Positions 8,930 through 19,059 of a stretch of 64,000 nt of DNA are shown piece by piece. Location of the stretch: positions 62,001-126,000 of the forward strand of contig NZ_LOJI01000005.1 in assembly GCF_001595965.1 (NCBI RefSeq). Direction: 5' to 3'. The notes under the pieces were generated by a model. The model saw only the letters and a list, made by a program, of their open reading frames with translations. It was not told the DNA's origin and made no database searches. The stretch is from Polynucleobacter yangtzensis. GTDB taxonomy: Bacteria; Pseudomonadota; Gammaproteobacteria; Burkholderiales; Burkholderiaceae. The first letter of the stretch is position 1. Each line of letters starts with the position of its first letter. Both the position numbers and the translations under genes were made by a program.

Positions 8930-9631
8930 TTAATCTCTGTTACCGCCAACAATACCCAATAGGGCAAGTAAGTTGGTAAAGACGTTATACACATCCAAGT
9001 AAATAGCTAATGTAGCCATGATGTAGTTGGTCTCGCCTCCGTTGATCACGCGCTGTACATCAACCAAGATAAAGGCTGAGAAGATTGCAATAGCTAGAAC
9101 CATCACAGTCAGCATCAAAGCAGGTAACTGCAGCCAGATGTTTGCTAATGAGGCAACGATCAAGAGCAGCACGCCAACCATGAGCCACTTGCCCATGCCA
9201 GCAAAGTCGCTCTTGCTTACAGTTGCAATGGTTGCCATAGTGGCGAAGATTGCAGCAGTGCCGCCGAATGACAACATGATGAGAGTTGCACCATTGCTAT
9301 AGCTATTCAGTGTGTAGCCAACTAAGCGGGACATCATGATGCCCATGAAGAAGGTAAAGCCGAGGAGTAGGAGAACGCCTACACCGGTGTCTTTATTCTT
9401 TTCAATTGCCCAGAAGAAGCCAAAGGCAACTGCCATGAACACGATAAAGCCAATAAATGGGCTACCAGCGAAGAGATCCAATCCCATGGCAACACCGAGC
9501 CAGGCGCCAATGACAGTAGGCACCATGGATAGCGCTAGGAGCGCATAGGTATTACGGAGTACGCGGTTGCGTACTTGGACGGTACTAATTGAGCCGGTTT
9601 GGCCAAAGCCGTAAGAGTTCAGATCACTCAT
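8930..9631 (-). CDS. Bax inhibitor-1/YccA family membrane protein
   Basis: The 233-residue protein is almost entirely hydrophobic, with about seven membrane segments, and shows the BI-1 family pattern: a polar N-terminus (MSDLNSYGFGQTG), the VRNRVLRNTYALLALSMVPTVIGAW start of the membrane core, and the C-terminal segment DVYNVFTNLLALLG with a conserved aspartate. I placed the start at 9631 because a clean AAGGAGTC ribosome-binding site precedes it; a longer frame reaching 9808 would add 59 residues with no similarity to the family and would run into the divergent promoter region. Family members (YccA, YbhL) sit in the inner membrane; YccA modulates FtsH, whose partners HflK and HflC are encoded at 19049-21405. 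A functional tie here is inference. Confidence 0.9.
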   Translation of the reverse strand: MSDLNSYGFGQTGSISTVQVRNRVLRNTYALLALSMVPTVIGAWLGVAMGLDLFAGSPFIGFIVFMAVAFGFFWAIEKNKDTGVGVLLLLGFTFFMGIMMSRLVGYTLNSYSNGATLIMLSFGGTAAIFATMATIATVSKSDFAGMGKWLMVGVLLLIVASLANIWLQLPALMLTVMVLAIAIFSAFILVDVQRVINGGETNYIMATLAIYLDVYNVFTNLLALLGIVGGNRD

Positions 9632-9688
9632 ATTGACTCCTTCTTTTTCATAGTTATTACAAGAGCCCATATAGGGCTGTTGACAGTA

Positions 9689-9715
9689 AGTATAGACAAA
9701 ACGCCTAAATTTCAA
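9689..9715 (-). promoter_or_regulatory. Possible promoter of the BI-1 family gene
   Basis: Reading the minus strand, TTGAAA (plus 9710-9715) and TATACT (plus 9689-9694) are separated by 15 bases, which is shorter than ideal. A hairpin (AGCCC/GGGCT, plus 9664-9678) would then sit at the very 5' end of the transcript. The spacing makes this a weak call. Confidence 0.3.
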
Positions 9716-9810
9716 GCCCACATATGAAAGACCTACAAAATAAAGGCTTATGCCCTGTAAATTCAAGGGCTTAGCCCTACAGACATAGGGGTAAATACGG
9801 TCAGGCAATG

Positions 9811-9816
9811 TATAAT
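9811..9816 (+). promoter_or_regulatory. Possible -10 element upstream of ndk
   Basis: A perfect TATAAT lies 76 bases before the ndk start. No good -35 hexamer is found 16-18 bases upstream. The leader that would follow contains a short hairpin, TGGGG pairing with CCCCA, near 9833-9852. Confidence 0.35.
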
Positions 9817-9891
9817 TCGGGGGTCGCTGGAGTGGGGTGGCTTATAGCCCCAACCTGGCAAATACCTTTGAAATCACTATTGGAGTCTTGA

Positions 9892-10317
9892 ATGGCAATT
9901 GAACGCACCCTTTCTATTATCAAACCTGATGCTGTCGCTAAAAACGTCATCGGCAAAATCTATGACCGTTTCGAATCTGCTGGTTTGAAGATCGTTGCTT
10001 CCAGAATGGCGCATTTGTCACAAAACGAAGCTGAGCAGTTCTATGGCGTTCACAAAGATCGTCCTTTCTTCAAAGACTTGGTGAGCTTCATGATCTCCGG
10101 TCCTGTCATGATTCAAGTTTTGCAAGGCGAAGGCGCTATTGCTAAGAATCGCGACTTGATGGGCGCGACCGATCCTAAGAAAGCAGAAAAAGGCACAATC
10201 CGTGCTGACTTTGCTGACAGCATTGATGCAAACGCTGTTCACGGTTCTGACGCTCCTGAAACAGCTGCTGTGGAAGTTGCTTTCTTCTTCCCTGGCATGA
10301 ATGTTTTCAATCGTTAA
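9892..10317 (+). CDS. ndk: Nucleoside diphosphate kinase
   Basis: Ndk transfers the gamma phosphate of ATP to nucleoside diphosphates by a phosphohistidine intermediate, balancing NTP and dNTP pools in the cytosol. The 141-residue protein has the usual length, begins with the typical [12 protein letters not shown] strand and contains the active-site signature [12 protein letters not shown] with the catalytic histidine. It is the first gene of a long rightward array running to purA. The start is preceded by TTGGAG. Confidence 0.98.
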   Translation: MAIERTLSIIKPDAVAKNVIGKIYDRFESAGLKIVASRMAHLSQNEAEQFYGVHKDRPFFKDLVSFMISGPVMIQVLQGEGAIAKNRDLMGATDPKKAEKGTIRADFADSIDANAVHGSDAPETAAVEVAFFFPGMNVFNR

Positions 10318-10348
10318 TCAGTAACCTATTTATCTATAAGTAGGCGCA

Positions 10349-11545
10349 TTGACCTCCCCGCGCGTAAATCTCTTAGATTTTGACGCTGACCAAATGGCAG
10401 CGTATGTCGCGGGGTTGAATGAAAAGCCCTTTAGGGCAAAACAACTCATGCAGTGGATACATCAACGTGGTGTATCAGACATCAATGACATGAGTGATTT
10501 AGCAAAAAGCTTTAGAGCAACTTTGCTAGATAAAGCAGAAGTACTTTCTCTCCCTGTAATTAAAGATGAGCATGCGCTAGATGGCACCCGCAAATGGTTG
10601 CTGGACGTGGGTGCTGGCAATGCAGTGGAGTCTGTTTTTATTCCTGAGGATGATCGAGGCACTTTGTGCATCTCTTCTCAAGCGGGTTGTGCCGTTAATT
10701 GCCGTTTTTGCTCAACGGGGCATCAAGGCTTCTCGCGCAATCTCACTTCCGGTGAAATTATTGGGCAGCTCTGGTTTGCTGAGCATCTCTTACGCAATGA
10801 TCCTGAAGCCATTCGCCGCATCGAAAAATTTCCTACTCCAGGTTGGGAACATACTGGTCGTGTGATTTCTAATGTGGTGATGATGGGAATGGGTGAGCCA
10901 TTACTCAATTACGACAACGTTGTTTCTGCATTGCGCCTCATGCTTGATGACAGGGCTTATGGTTTGTCCCGCCGTCGTGTGACCGTTTCAACATCAGGCG
11001 TAGTGCCGATGATTGATCGTCTGGCGCAAGATTGTCCAGTGGCATTGGCAGTTTCCTTACATGCGCCGAATGACGCATTGCGTGATCAACTAGTGCCGTT
11101 GAATCAAAAATATCCTCTACGTGAATTGCTTGATGCTTGTGAGCGCTACTTGCCATTTGCACCAAGAGACTTTTTAACTTTTGAATATTGCATGCTCGAT
11201 GGTGTGAATGACTCTGACATCCAGGCAAAAGAATTGGTGCGCTTGCTTAGAAACATTAAGTGCAAAATCAATCTCATTCCATTTAATCCGTTCCCAGAGT
11301 CTGGTCTCAAGCGTTCGTCAGCCCAGCGTGTGAATGCCTTTGCGGGCATTCTCCTAGATGCCGGCATGGTGGCGACAGTGCGCAAGACTCGTGGCGATGA
11401 TATTGCTGCCGCCTGTGGCCAGTTGGCAGGGGATGTAGTCGATCGCACCCGAGTTCGTGAACGTGATGTCCACAGTGCCGAAATTGAAATTGCTGAAGTT
11501 GAATCAAATGAGCACCCAATTGAGTGGCTCAAAAAATTAAGTTAA
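10349..11545 (+). CDS. rlmN: Dual-specificity RNA methyltransferase RlmN
   Basis: RlmN is a radical-SAM enzyme that makes 2-methyladenosine at A2503 of 23S rRNA and A37 of some tRNAs. The 398-residue protein has the radical-SAM cluster motif [12 protein letters not shown] (Cys114, Cys118, Cys121), [14 protein letters not shown] (SAM-binding GEP segment) and the C-terminal AACGQLAG segment with the cysteine used in the methyl-transfer cycle. The start is a TTG at 10349; there is no in-frame ATG before the conserved N-terminal region. It follows ndk by 31 bases. Confidence 0.96.
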   Translation: MTSPRVNLLDFDADQMAAYVAGLNEKPFRAKQLMQWIHQRGVSDINDMSDLAKSFRATLLDKAEVLSLPVIKDEHALDGTRKWLLDVGAGNAVESVFIPEDDRGTLCISSQAGCAVNCRFCSTGHQGFSRNLTSGEIIGQLWFAEHLLRNDPEAIRRIEKFPTPGWEHTGRVISNVVMMGMGEPLLNYDNVVSALRLMLDDRAYGLSRRRVTVSTSGVVPMIDRLAQDCPVALAVSLHAPNDALRDQLVPLNQKYPLRELLDACERYLPFAPRDFLTFEYCMLDGVNDSDIQAKELVRLLRNIKCKINLIPFNPFPESGLKRSSAQRVNAFAGILLDAGMVATVRKTRGDDIAAACGQLAGDVVDRTRVRERDVHSAEIEIAEVESNEHPIEWLKKLS

Positions 11546-11571
11546 AGATTAGATCCTAGTCAATAGAACCA

Positions 11572-12840
11572 ATGAGCTCTAATAATTCTTTGCCACCACT
11601 ACCGTTAGGTCCATCGCCTAAGCGCGCTACTCGTCAGGCAACTGTTGCCTGGAAAACCAACATCATTACTGTTGGAGGAGACGCTCCTGTTCGTGTGCAG
11701 TCTATGACGAATACCGATACTGCGGATGCGATTGGTACAGCAATTCAGGTAAAAGAATTGGCGCGCGCTGGTTCAGAGATGGTTCGTATTACCGTCAATA
11801 CGCCAGAAGCTGCTGCTGCAGTTCCTTATATTCGTGAGCAGTTAGACAAAATGGATGTCTTGGTACCGCTCATTGGTGACTTCCACTACAACGGCCACAC
11901 TTTATTAAATGATTTCCCAGAGTGCGCAAAGGCGCTCTCTAAGTACCGCATTAATCCAGGTAATGTAGGCAAGGGCGCGAAGCGTGATCCACAATTTGCC
12001 CAAATGATTGAAGCTGCATGTAAGTATGACAAACCGATTCGTATTGGTGTGAACTGGGGCAGCTTAGATCAAGACCTCTTGGCTTCGATCATGGATAGTA
12101 ATGCGGCTTTAGTAGTCCCAAAAACAGCGCAAGAAGTGATGATTGAGGCTTTGATTCAGTCTGCTTTGCAGTCTGCAGAAAAAGCGGTTGAGTTGGGTAT
12201 GAACCCTGATCAAATTTTGTTGTCTTGCAAGGTAAGTAATGTGCAGGACTTGGTTGCGGTATATCGTGATCTCTCTCGTCGCTCTGACTATCCATTGCAT
12301 TTGGGTTTAACCGAAGCGGGTATGGGTAGCAAGGGTATTGTTTCTTCAACCGCCGCAATGGGCATCTTGTTGCAAGAAGGTATTGGCGACACGATTCGAG
12401 TTTCGCTAACACCTGATCCAGGTGCTCCTCGCGAAAACGAAGTCATTGTTGCGCAGGAGATATTACAAACCATGGGCTTGCGTAATTTCACGCCGATGGT
12501 GATTGCTTGCCCAGGTTGCGGTAGAACAACTAGTACCACTTTCCAAGAATTAGCAGCCAATATTCAGTCCTACTTACGTCAACAAATGCCGGTTTGGAAG
12601 AAAACCCATCCTGGTGTTGAGAATATGAATGTGGCCGTCATGGGATGCATCGTCAATGGCCCAGGTGAGAGTAAGCATGCCAATATTGGTATTTCCTTGC
12701 CAGGTACAGGAGAAGCCCCGGCCGCCCCAGTGTTTGTAGATGGGGTTAAAGTAAAAACGCTGCGTGGTGAGAGAATTGCCGAAGAGTTTCAGGTGATTGT
12801 GGATGAATACGTCAAACAAAACTACGCGGCTAAGATTTAA
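11572..12840 (+). CDS. ispG: 4-hydroxy-3-methylbut-2-en-1-yl diphosphate synthase
   Basis: IspG (GcpE) carries out the penultimate step of the MEP isoprenoid pathway, reducing the cyclic diphosphate MEcPP to HMBPP with a 4Fe-4S cluster. The 422-residue protein has the N-terminal barrel start [11 protein letters not shown] and the C-terminal cluster region with ACPGCGRT and [10 protein letters not shown]. Length is slightly above the E. coli enzyme, as is usual in betaproteobacteria. It is followed by hisS, the common order in this group. Confidence 0.97.
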   Translation: MSSNNSLPPLPLGPSPKRATRQATVAWKTNIITVGGDAPVRVQSMTNTDTADAIGTAIQVKELARAGSEMVRITVNTPEAAAAVPYIREQLDKMDVLVPLIGDFHYNGHTLLNDFPECAKALSKYRINPGNVGKGAKRDPQFAQMIEAACKYDKPIRIGVNWGSLDQDLLASIMDSNAALVVPKTAQEVMIEALIQSALQSAEKAVELGMNPDQILLSCKVSNVQDLVAVYRDLSRRSDYPLHLGLTEAGMGSKGIVSSTAAMGILLQEGIGDTIRVSLTPDPGAPRENEVIVAQEILQTMGLRNFTPMVIACPGCGRTTSTTFQELAANIQSYLRQQMPVWKKTHPGVENMNVAVMGCIVNGPGESKHANIGISLPGTGEAPAAPVFVDGVKVKTLRGERIAEEFQVIVDEYVKQNYAAKI

Positions 12841-12868
12841 ATAAAGCAATAACAAAACAATAATAAAA

Positions 12869-14197
12869 ATGACTGATCAAAACGCACAAGCTAAAGTTCA
12901 AAAAACGCAGAAGATTAACGGCGTACGCGGCATGAATGATTTGCTGCCAGCCGATGCTGCTCAGTGGGCGCATCTTGAACATGTTTTGCGTGACCTCACG
13001 CGCGCTTATGGCTATGAGTTTTTGAGAACGCCTATTGTGGAAGCAACGGCAGTATTTCAGCGCGGCATTGGTGAGGTGACCGATATCGTTGAGAAGGAAA
13101 TGTATTCGTTTGAAGATCGCTTGAATGGCGAGCAACTGACTTTGCGCCCTGAAGGTACTGCTGCATTAGTACGTTCCGTGATTGAAAACAATTTACTGTA
13201 TGAAGGGCCTAAGCGTCTTTGGTATACAGGCCCGATGTTCCGCCATGAGCGTCCACAGCGTGGTCGTTATCGCCAGTTCCACCAGTTCGGTATTGAAGCC
13301 TTGGGCTTTGCTGGGCCTGATATCGATGCAGAAATTATTCTCATGGGTCAGCGCCTATGGGATGAGCTTGGTCTGAAGGGCGTTCGTTTAGAGATTAACT
13401 CTCTTGGTCAAGCGCCAGAGCGCGCAGAGCATCGTGCAGCCCTGGTAACGTATTTCGAGCAAAACAAAGCGCAGTTGGACGAAGACTCACAACGTCGTCT
13501 GATTACAAATCCTTTGCGCATTTTGGATTCTAAGAATCCAGAGATGCAGACTTTGATCGAGGGCGCGCCGAAGTTGTTGGATTTCTTGGGTGAAGAGTCG
13601 CTGAAGCATTTTAATGCGGTACAAGCTTTGCTTAAGGCGAATAACATTCCTTGCAAAATTAATCCTCGCTTAGTTCGTGGCTTAGATTATTACAACCTCA
13701 CTGTATTTGAGTGGGTAACCGATGAGTTAGGTGCACAAGGCACTATCGCCGGTGGTGGTCGCTATGACCCCTTAATTGAACGTATGGGTGGTAAAGCTGC
13801 TCCCGCATGTGGTTGGGCGATGGGTATGGAACGCGTTCTTGAGCTCATGAAAGTTTCTGGCTCATTGCCGGAAACTCAGGCGCAATGCGATATATTTGTT
13901 TTGCACCAGGGCGGCGAAACTTTAACTGCTGCCATGATTATTGCCGAGCGTTTACGTAGCGCCGGCATTGATACCATTCTTTTCTGCCCTCCAGACGGTC
14001 AATCCGCTAGCTTTAAGTCCCAAATGAAGAAGGCGGATAGTAGTGGGGCTGCCTTTGCGGTCATTATTGGCCCTGATGAATTGGCTAAGAACGAGGCTCA
14101 ACTCAAGGATCTGCGAGGTACAGGTGAACAGAAGTCTGTTCCTTTGGATGATGTCTTGGGGGCAGCAATTGATGCCCTGGTAGGCGCCTCCGAATAG
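12869..14197 (+). CDS. hisS: Histidine--tRNA ligase
   Basis: The 442-residue class II synthetase contains motif 2 ([21 protein letters not shown]), the histidine-specific [13 protein letters not shown] and motif 3 region [15 protein letters not shown], followed by a C-terminal anticodon-binding domain. The N-terminal extension up to about residue 15 is polar and poorly conserved. It sits between ispG and yfgM as in many proteobacteria. The paralogue hisZ lies at 21426. Confidence 0.98.
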   Translation: MTDQNAQAKVQKTQKINGVRGMNDLLPADAAQWAHLEHVLRDLTRAYGYEFLRTPIVEATAVFQRGIGEVTDIVEKEMYSFEDRLNGEQLTLRPEGTAALVRSVIENNLLYEGPKRLWYTGPMFRHERPQRGRYRQFHQFGIEALGFAGPDIDAEIILMGQRLWDELGLKGVRLEINSLGQAPERAEHRAALVTYFEQNKAQLDEDSQRRLITNPLRILDSKNPEMQTLIEGAPKLLDFLGEESLKHFNAVQALLKANNIPCKINPRLVRGLDYYNLTVFEWVTDELGAQGTIAGGGRYDPLIERMGGKAAPACGWAMGMERVLELMKVSGSLPETQAQCDIFVLHQGGETLTAAMIIAERLRSAGIDTILFCPPDGQSASFKSQMKKADSSGAAFAVIIGPDELAKNEAQLKDLRGTGEQKSVPLDDVLGAAIDALVGASE

Positions 14198-14244
14198 AAT
14201 TAGCCTAATACTTATAAATTACTTATTAATTAGTTTGGATTGAC

Positions 14245-14904
14245 ATGCCTTTAGATCTAGAAGAACAAGAACAATTAGACCAATTCAAAGCGTTTTGGCA
14301 AAAATATCGCAATCTCATTACAGGCGTGATTACTGCTGCTTTATTTGCCTATGCTGCTTATAGTGGTTATCAGTGGTGGCGCAATAGTCAGGCGCTTGAA
14401 GCCTCCAAATTATATGAAACGATGGTTGGTGCAATCGCTAAGGGCGATAAAGATCAAACCTTGCGCGCTGCAGATGATTTGCAAAAAGATTTTGGTCGTA
14501 CACCGTATGCGGCGATGTCTAGCTTAATTGCTGCTCGTATCGTATCAGATGCTGGTGATGGCAATAAAGCTTTAGATTATTTGCGTTGGGCTGCTAAGAA
14601 TGCTTCTAACGATGGCTACTTGGCATTGGCAAAGTTACGTTTAGTGACGCAGTTAATTGAGCTGGGCGGAGAAAAGGATTTCGCTGAGGCAGATCAAATT
14701 CTGAATCAGAAACCTGTCGCTGGTTTTGAGTCCCTCTGGCTTGAGCGTCGTGGCGATTGGTATTTGGCACAAAAGAAAAATGATCAAGCAAAGCAGAGTT
14801 ATCAAGAGGCTTGGAAGAAGTTAGATCAAGCAAAAGAATTTCCAGAGGAGGCGCGTCGCCTCTTGAAGGTTAAATTGGATGCTGTTGGAGGAGTTTCTCA
14901 GTGA
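14245..14904 (+). CDS. yfgM: YfgM family membrane-anchored TPR protein
   Basis: The 219-residue protein has a cytoplasmic head (LEEQEQLDQFKAFWQKYRN), one membrane segment (about 25-42, ITGVITAALFAYAAYSGYQWW) and a periplasmic TPR-like helical region. This is the architecture of YfgM, an ancillary subunit of the SecYEG translocon that helps hand over exported proteins to periplasmic chaperones. Its position between hisS and bamB is the classic one. The final codons overlap the bamB start, so the two are coupled. Confidence 0.9.
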   Translation: MPLDLEEQEQLDQFKAFWQKYRNLITGVITAALFAYAAYSGYQWWRNSQALEASKLYETMVGAIAKGDKDQTLRAADDLQKDFGRTPYAAMSSLIAARIVSDAGDGNKALDYLRWAAKNASNDGYLALAKLRLVTQLIELGGEKDFAEADQILNQKPVAGFESLWLERRGDWYLAQKKNDQAKQSYQEAWKKLDQAKEFPEEARRLLKVKLDAVGGVSQ

Positions 14905-16061
14905 TGACTAAAGAGATGAAGCGTTTGCCGATGCGCCTAGGCGCTGCCTTGATATTGGGTTCCGTGGTAATAGCTTTAGTCGCTTGTTCTGGCAGCTCTC
15001 GCGTGAGAAAGCCTGCTGAACTGACTACGGTTACGAATCAATTTGATTTGCAGCCAGTATGGTCCGCTAGCATAGGTTCATCAGAAGGCTTTAACTTTCA
15101 TCCTATTGTTGCTGGCGACGCTGTATATGTTGCTTCTCATCGAGGTAACTTAGCCAAAATTGATTTGGCTTCAGGCAACAAGGTGTGGGAAGCTTCTGTT
15201 CCTGAGCGCTTATCAGTTGGCCCCGGTTCTGATGGTCGCACCACGGTTGCTGTAACTACCAAAGGCACTGTCTATGCTTATGACGACACAGGCAAGCAGA
15301 TTTGGAAAGTCAGTGTCGGCAGTGAAGTATTGAGTGAGCCAGTAGTTGCGGGTGGCGTAGTGATTGTGCGCGCTCTAGACAATCGTTTTGTTGGGTTGGA
15401 TGCGCAAACTGGCGCCAAAAAATGGACCTATCAGCGTCAGCAGTCCGCTTTGTCATTGCGTGTAGGTTATGGCATGTTGGCTATTGGTAACGAGGTGATT
15501 GTTACTGGCTTTGCGGGTGGACGTTTTGGCATGATTGCGATTGCCAATGGCGGTTTAGTGTGGGAGACCCCGGTATCGTTTCCAAAAGGATTTTCAGAAA
15601 TTGAGCGCTTGAATGACGTTACTGCTAAACCTAGTATGGAAGGCGAGATTCTCTGCGCGGTTTCTTATCAAGGCCGCATTGGTTGCGGTCAGGCGCGTAC
15701 AGGCAATCTTTTATGGTTTAAGGATTACTCAAGCTATACCGGTACTTCCCAAAGTACGGACATGGTTTTCTCGGCCAACGATAAATCCTATGTCACTGCT
15801 TTTGCAACTAAGGACGGCACTCAGGTTTGGGAAAATACTCAGTTAATTTACCGTGACGTCGGTGAGTCGCTTGCAGTGGGTAGAGTTTTGTTAATGGGTG
15901 ATGCTCAAGGTTACATCCATGCATTTTCACAGGCGAATGGTGAGATGGTTGCACGTATTCGTCACGACAGTAGTCCAATCTCGGCTGCCCCTATTGCGGT
16001 AGGTGGCCTCATCTTGGTTCAATCTCAAGGTGGAAAAATAGCGGCGTACAGTCCAAAATGA
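14901..16061 (+). CDS. bamB: Outer membrane protein assembly factor BamB
   Basis: BamB is the beta-propeller lipoprotein of the BAM complex that inserts outer-membrane proteins. The 386-residue protein has a lipoprotein signal peptide with lipobox LVAC and then repeated PQQ-like propeller blades (for example [41 protein letters not shown]). GTG at 14901 and ATG at 14904 are adjacent candidate starts; a GGAGGAG lies seven bases before the GTG. Its stop overlaps the der start as ATGA. Confidence 0.95.
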   Translation: MMTKEMKRLPMRLGAALILGSVVIALVACSGSSRVRKPAELTTVTNQFDLQPVWSASIGSSEGFNFHPIVAGDAVYVASHRGNLAKIDLASGNKVWEASVPERLSVGPGSDGRTTVAVTTKGTVYAYDDTGKQIWKVSVGSEVLSEPVVAGGVVIVRALDNRFVGLDAQTGAKKWTYQRQQSALSLRVGYGMLAIGNEVIVTGFAGGRFGMIAIANGGLVWETPVSFPKGFSEIERLNDVTAKPSMEGEILCAVSYQGRIGCGQARTGNLLWFKDYSSYTGTSQSTDMVFSANDKSYVTAFATKDGTQVWENTQLIYRDVGESLAVGRVLLMGDAQGYIHAFSQANGEMVARIRHDSSPISAAPIAVGGLILVQSQGGKIAAYSPK

Positions 16062-17422
16062 ATCCAGTCATCACTATCGTCGGTCGTCCTAATGTAGGGA
16101 AGTCGACTCTCTTTAATCGCTTAACGCGTTCACGTGATGCATTGGTGGCCGATTTTTCTGGCTTAACCAGAGATCGACACTACGGCAAAGGCCGCATTGG
16201 TGAGCGCGCATTTATTTGCGTAGACACTGGTGGTTTTGAGCCTGTTGCAAAGACCGGCATCGTTGCTGAAATGGCAAAACAAACTAAGCAGGCCGTTGCT
16301 GAATCTGACATTGTGATTTTCTTGGTCGATGGTCGCTTAGGAATGGCGCCACAAGATCGTGTCATCGCAGACTTCTTGCGTAAGACCGGTCGCCCAGTCA
16401 TTCTGGCTGTCAATAAAACTGAAGGCATGCAAGCCGGCGTTGTCACGGCAGACTTTCATGAGTTGGGTTTAGGTGAGCCTTTCCCAATTTCTTCTGCTCA
16501 CGGTGATGGTGTGCGTGGTTTGATTGATGATGCATTGGATTCTCTAGGCATCGCAGAACCAGATGAAGATGAATTAGCAAACGATCCAAATCGCCCAATG
16601 AAGATTGCGGTGGTGGGTCGTCCAAACGTGGGTAAATCCACATTGATCAATAAGTTGATCGGTGAAGAGCGTGTTATTGCATTTGATATGCCAGGTACAA
16701 CGCGCGATGCGATTGAGGTTCCCTTTGAGCGCAACGGCAAGCCATACATTCTGGTTGATACCGCAGGTCTGCGTCGCCGTGGCAAAGTATTTGAAGCGAT
16801 TGAAAAGTTTTCTGTTGTTAAGACCTTGCAAGCAATTGCTGACTGTAATGTCGTGATTTTGATGTTGGATGCGCAACAAGATATTTCTGAGCAAGATGCC
16901 CATATCGCAGGATTTATTGTTGAAGCTGGCCGTGCGCTAGTGGTGGCAGTGAATAAGTGGGATGGTATTGATGCGTACGTAAAAGAACGCGCTCGCTTAG
17001 AGATTGCACAAAAACTACGTTTCTTAGATTTTGCAAACGTTCATCCGATCTCAGCCAAAAAAGGCACAGGTCTTAAAGAGCTCTTTAAAGACGTAGATTC
17101 TGCATACGCTGCTGCTATGGCTAAGTTGCCGACTCCACGTTTGACTCGTATCTTGCAAGAAGCAATTGAGCATCAGCAGCCAAAACGCGTTGGCATGGGA
17201 CGTCCTAAATTGCGTTATGCCCATCAAGGGGGCATGAACCCCCCAATTGTGGTCATTCATGGCACATCCTTGAGTGGGGTCACTGATAGCTACAAGCGAT
17301 ACTTAGAAGGTCGCTTTAGGGACGTCTTTAAGTTACGCGGTACGCCTTTGCGGATTCAGATGAATACCGCCAAAAACCCCTACGTGGATGCTGATAAAAG
17401 CAAAAAGGGCAAAAAGCGTTAA
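16058..17422 (+). CDS. der: Ribosome biogenesis GTPase Der
   Basis: Der (EngA) has two tandem GTPase domains and a KH-like C-terminal domain and acts in 50S subunit maturation. The 454-residue protein shows two P-loops of identical form ([14 protein letters not shown] near residue 8 and [14 protein letters not shown] near 187), two DTGG/DTAG switch motifs and the NKTE and NKWD base-recognition motifs. The ATG overlaps the bamB stop by four bases. The tail is Lys-rich. Confidence 0.98.
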   Translation: MNPVITIVGRPNVGKSTLFNRLTRSRDALVADFSGLTRDRHYGKGRIGERAFICVDTGGFEPVAKTGIVAEMAKQTKQAVAESDIVIFLVDGRLGMAPQDRVIADFLRKTGRPVILAVNKTEGMQAGVVTADFHELGLGEPFPISSAHGDGVRGLIDDALDSLGIAEPDEDELANDPNRPMKIAVVGRPNVGKSTLINKLIGEERVIAFDMPGTTRDAIEVPFERNGKPYILVDTAGLRRRGKVFEAIEKFSVVKTLQAIADCNVVILMLDAQQDISEQDAHIAGFIVEAGRALVVAVNKWDGIDAYVKERARLEIAQKLRFLDFANVHPISAKKGTGLKELFKDVDSAYAAAMAKLPTPRLTRILQEAIEHQQPKRVGMGRPKLRYAHQGGMNPPIVVIHGTSLSGVTDSYKRYLEGRFRDVFKLRGTPLRIQMNTAKNPYVDADKSKKGKKR

Positions 17423-17447
17423 TTTGGGATAAGCTTTTACCTTCAAG

Positions 17448-17476
17448 TTGATATGGGCTTGATTTTTTCGTAAATC
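17448..17476 (+). promoter_or_regulatory. Candidate promoter upstream of hfq
   Basis: TTGATA (17448-17453) and TAAATC (17471-17476) are 17 bases apart, in a 160-base spacer between der and hfq. This would let hfq be transcribed separately from the upstream array. The -10 match is modest, so confidence is low. Confidence 0.3.
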
Positions 17477-17582
17477 AGACCAATATAGAGGGCTCGAGTA
17501 GAGGTTGTCGTAAAGATTGATATTTAATTAAAAAAGCAAGACTCCGAAAAAAGTAGTTCAGAAAAGATAAATAAGGGGCAGT

Positions 17583-17825
17583 ATGAATAACAAACAAATT
17601 CAATTACTTCAGGATCCATTTCTCAATGCACTGCGCAAAGAGCACGTACCTGTTTCGATCTATCTCGTAAACGGCATCAAGTTGCAGGGCAATATTGAGT
17701 CTTTTGATCAGTATGTTGTCCTCTTACGCAACACCGTGACGCAGATGGTTTACAAACATGCAATCTCGACGATTGTTCCTGCTCGTGCGATTGATTTCCG
17801 TTTAGAAGAAGCTAGCCCTGTATAA
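17583..17825 (+). CDS. hfq: RNA-binding protein Hfq
   Basis: Hfq is a hexameric Sm-like chaperone that helps small RNAs pair with messages. The 80-residue protein has the Sm1 motif ([34 protein letters not shown]) and the Sm2 motif YKHAIST. There is little of the acidic or disordered C-terminal tail found in E. coli, as is normal for betaproteobacteria. A purine-rich AAGGGGC precedes the start. It leads the hfq-hflX-hflK-hflC group. Confidence 0.98.
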   Translation: MNNKQIQLLQDPFLNALRKEHVPVSIYLVNGIKLQGNIESFDQYVVLLRNTVTQMVYKHAISTIVPARAIDFRLEEASPV

Positions 17826-17895
17826 AACTGGAGTAGATGCGGCACGCGCTGTTCTGGTTGGAGTAGACACAGGGCGCGAAGATTTTGCTGACAGC

Positions 17896-19059
17896 ATGGC
17901 TGAGCTCAGTCTTTTAGCTGATAGCGCTGGATCCATACCCGCAGCCAGTGTGATTGCCCGCAAAGGCAAGACAGATCCTGCTTTATTCATTGGTTCAGGC
18001 AAGGCCAATGAACTCAAAAGGGTCATGGAAGAGCAGGGCGCAGAACTAGCAATCTTTAATCATCCCTTATCTCCAACGCAGCAACGAAATTTAGAGCGTC
18101 ACATTGGATTTCATGTGATGGATCGCACCGGTTTGATTTTGGACATCTTTAGTCAAAGAGCGCAAAGTCACATTGGTAAGACACAGGTTGAACTTGCGCA
18201 AGTGCGTTATCGCATGTCTCGATTGGTAAGAGCATGGAGTCACTTAGAGCGTCAGCGTGGTGGTATTGGTGTGCGCGGTGGCCCTGGTGAAACGCAAATG
18301 GAGTTGGACCGCCGGATGTTGGCAACCAAGGCCAAGCGTCTTGAGAATGAATTAGAAAAGCTACAGCGCCAACAAAGAACCCAAAGACGTGCTCGAAACC
18401 GCAAGGATGTGTTTTCAGTCTCTTTGGTGGGATACACCAATGCGGGCAAATCCACCCTTTTTAATGCCCTAACCAAAGCAGGGACATACGCGGCTGATCA
18501 GTTATTTGCCACCCTGGATACTACCTCCAGAAGGGTCCATTTGGATGGGGTTGGGTCAATCGTGGTCTCCGATACGGTGGGATTTATCCGAGATTTGCCC
18601 CATCAGCTGGTAGAAGCTTTTAGGGCAACCCTGGATGAAACCATTCATGCCGACCTGATTTTGCATGTCATAGACGCCTGTAGCCCCGTAGCTAGGGAGC
18701 AAAAGGCTGAAGTTGAGGCCGTTTTGGAGGAAATTGGGGCCGATGACATCCCTAGGATTGAGGTAATGAACAAAATTGACCTCATGCCTCAAACCTTTAC
18801 CCGTGGGGCTGTTTTAGAGCGGGATGGGCAAGGCTTTCCTAGTCAGGTTTTCCTGTCGGCCCAGTCCGGCTTAGGGCTTGATTTACTTCGTTCAGCCCTC
18901 GCCGAATGCTCTCAAATGACTGATAGAATAAGGGTCGAGCACAACCGTGCCAAGAAACAATTGGCCCCGGATGAGTTTTTAGAGCCTTTACCTGAACGAC
19001 CAGAAACTTCTGAATTTAATCCGATTTCCAACCCGAGCTATTTTTCTAATGACGCGTAA
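17896..19059 (+). CDS. hflX: GTPase HflX (true start probably upstream)
   Basis: HflX is a ribosome-binding GTPase that splits stalled or heat-damaged ribosomes. Motifs in order are the N-terminal HflX domain, a Gln/Arg-rich coiled helix, P-loop GYTNAGKSTLFNAL, DTVGFIRDLPHQL and NKIDL. From the first ATG (17896) the protein has 387 residues, but in-frame sequence before it (17821-17895) encodes the family's first strand (ARAVLVGVD), and that part contains no ATG, GTG or TTG. The frame is open back to 17806, where the only near-cognate starts are CTG at 17818 and CTG at 17854. The listed start is therefore conservative. The end overlaps hflK by 11 bases. Confidence 0.93.
   Translation: MAELSLLADSAGSIPAASVIARKGKTDPALFIGSGKANELKRVMEEQGAELAIFNHPLSPTQQRNLERHIGFHVMDRTGLILDIFSQRAQSHIGKTQVELAQVRYRMSRLVRAWSHLERQRGGIGVRGGPGETQMELDRRMLATKAKRLENELEKLQRQQRTQRRARNRKDVFSVSLVGYTNAGKSTLFNALTKAGTYAADQLFATLDTTSRRVHLDGVGSIVVSDTVGFIRDLPHQLVEAFRATLDETIHADLILHVIDACSPVAREQKAEVEAVLEEIGADDIPRIEVMNKIDLMPQTFTRGAVLERDGQGFPSQVFLSAQSGLGLDLLRSALAECSQMTDRIRVEHNRAKKQLAPDEFLEPLPERPETSEFNPISNPSYFSNDA

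Noticed and set aside
9680..9685. Perfect TTGACA upstream of ndk as a -35 element
   Set aside because: No acceptable -10 hexamer lies 15-19 bases downstream on the plus strand.
9632..9808. 59-residue N-terminal extension of the BI-1 family protein
   Set aside because: No similarity to the family, no ribosome-binding site at the upstream start, whereas the internal ATG at 9631 has AAGGAG; the extension also covers the divergent promoter region.
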